From positions 1-5,273 of the forward strand of contig JACDHU010000147.1 of assembly GCA_013820865.1 (NCBI GenBank): a stretch of 5,273 nt of DNA. The letters run 5' to 3'. This document shows positions 4,792 through 5,273 of the stretch, in pieces. Below the pieces are notes generated by a model that ran no database searches, had not been told where the DNA came from, and saw nothing but the letters and a program-made list of their open reading frames with translations. The position numbers and the translations under genes were made by a program. Position 1 is the stretch's first letter. Each line of letters opens with the position of its first letter. This DNA comes from Chloroflexota bacterium. GTDB taxonomy: Bacteria > Chloroflexota > Limnocylindria > QHBO01.

Positions 4792-5273
4792 CTCTCGTTG
4801 ATCTCGATCGTCTCGATCTTGTCGCCCGGCTCTCGGTCGCGGGGGTCGCGCTCGCGGATCGAGCGCAGGACGTCCATGCCATCGGTGACCTTGCCGAAGA
4901 CGCTGTGCTTGTTGTCGAGGTGCGGGGTGGGGCCGAAGGTGAGGAAGAACTGGCTGCCGTTCGTGCCGGGGCCGGCGTTGGCCATCGAGAGAATGCCGGC
5001 ACCGTCATGGCGCAGAGAGGGATGAAATTCGTCGCCGAACTGGTAGCCCGGTCCGCCGGTGCCGGTGCCGGTCGGGTCGCCGCCCTGGGCCATGAAGCCG
5101 GAGATGACGCGGTGGAAGGTCGTGCCGTCGTAAAAGCCGGCTCGCGCCAGGTTGACGAAGTTCTCGACGGTGAGCGGCACCCTATCAGCGTACAGCTCAA
5201 CCGTGATGTCGCCGCGTTCGGTCTTGAATCGGGCGCTGTAGCTCTTCGAGGTGTCAAGCGCGCCGGAAGGTGG
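4788..5273 (-). CDS. Cyclophilin-type peptidyl-prolyl cis-trans isomerase (5' end outside window)
   Basis: Catalyses cis-trans isomerisation of X-Pro bonds and assists folding. 161 residues are visible, open to the right edge, so the N-terminus is missing. The first visible residues (PPSGALDTSKSYSARFKTERGDITVELYAD) lead into the first strand of the fold, so only a short N-terminal piece, or a signal or lipoprotein leader, should be absent. Family blocks follow: FHRVISGFMAQGGD (53-66 of the visible part) with catalytic Arg, Phe and Gln, TGTGTGGPGYQFGDE (68-82), SMANAGPGTNGSQFF (96-110), and PHLDNKHSVFGKV (117-129). The residue matching Trp121 of human cyclophilin A is His118, as in many bacterial cyclophilins. 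A GTG at 5180 could look like a start, but it would remove the first beta strands and is rejected. Cellular location cannot be settled without the N-terminus. Confidence 0.95.
   Translation of the reverse strand, partial: PPSGALDTSKSYSARFKTERGDITVELYADRVPLTVENFVNLARAGFYDGTTFHRVISGFMAQGGDPTGTGTGGPGYQFGDEFHPSLRHDGAGILSMANAGPGTNGSQFFLTFGPTPHLDNKHSVFGKVTDGMDVLRSIRERDPRDREPGDKIETIEINES

Noticed and set aside
4595..5257. 220-codon minus-strand frame overlapping the cyclophilin
   Set aside because: It is an out-of-frame shadow of the cyclophilin, made of Arg/Ser/Pro/Ala-rich low-complexity sequence.

Overview
The window is GC-rich, densely coding DNA from a free-living bacterium. The best guess is a member of the Chloroflexota (Thermomicrobia-like), with an actinobacterium as the alternative. 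The reasons are a transmembrane Hanks-type Ser/Thr kinase with a long Pro/Thr/Ser-rich extracellular linker, an F420-type luciferase-like oxidoreductase, a bacterial cyclophilin of the His-for-Trp type, and weak Shine-Dalgarno sites on several genes. The phylum call is inference from protein style, not from a marker gene.

Layout, left to right. (1) 1-1319, minus: a receptor-like Ser/Thr protein kinase whose C-terminus runs off the left edge. (2) 1399-2286, plus: an LLM-class F420-dependent oxidoreductase, divergent from the kinase across a 79-bp gap. (3) 2290-3615, minus: an MFS transporter, convergent with gene 2 and only 3 bp from it. (4) 3657-4007, minus: a thioredoxin with the WCGPC site. 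(5) 4034-4336, minus: an ArsR-family winged-helix repressor. Genes 5, 4 and 3 read in that order with gaps of 26 and 41 bp and look like one operon. (6) 4337-4620: a 284-bp divergent intergenic region holding several short inverted repeats, the probable control region. (7) 4621-4791, plus: a 56-residue acidic protein with two CxxC motifs. (8) 4788-5273, minus: a cyclophilin-type peptidyl-prolyl isomerase whose N-terminus lies beyond the right edge. Its stop overlaps that of gene 7 in a CTAG.

Functional reading. The most coherent unit is arsR-trx-MFS. The regulator lacks the classical arsenic CxC site: both positions are Ser. It keeps two other cysteines, and it sits directly upstream of a thioredoxin and an exporter-type permease. 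This suggests a thiol, oxidant or electrophile response rather than arsenic resistance. The kinase, oxidoreductase and cyclophilin look like independent neighbours. No RNA gene, mobile element, CRISPR array or convincing intrinsic terminator was seen, and nothing here amounts to a clearly undescribed system. The ArsR-thioredoxin-MFS unit and the small double-CxxC protein are the best leads.
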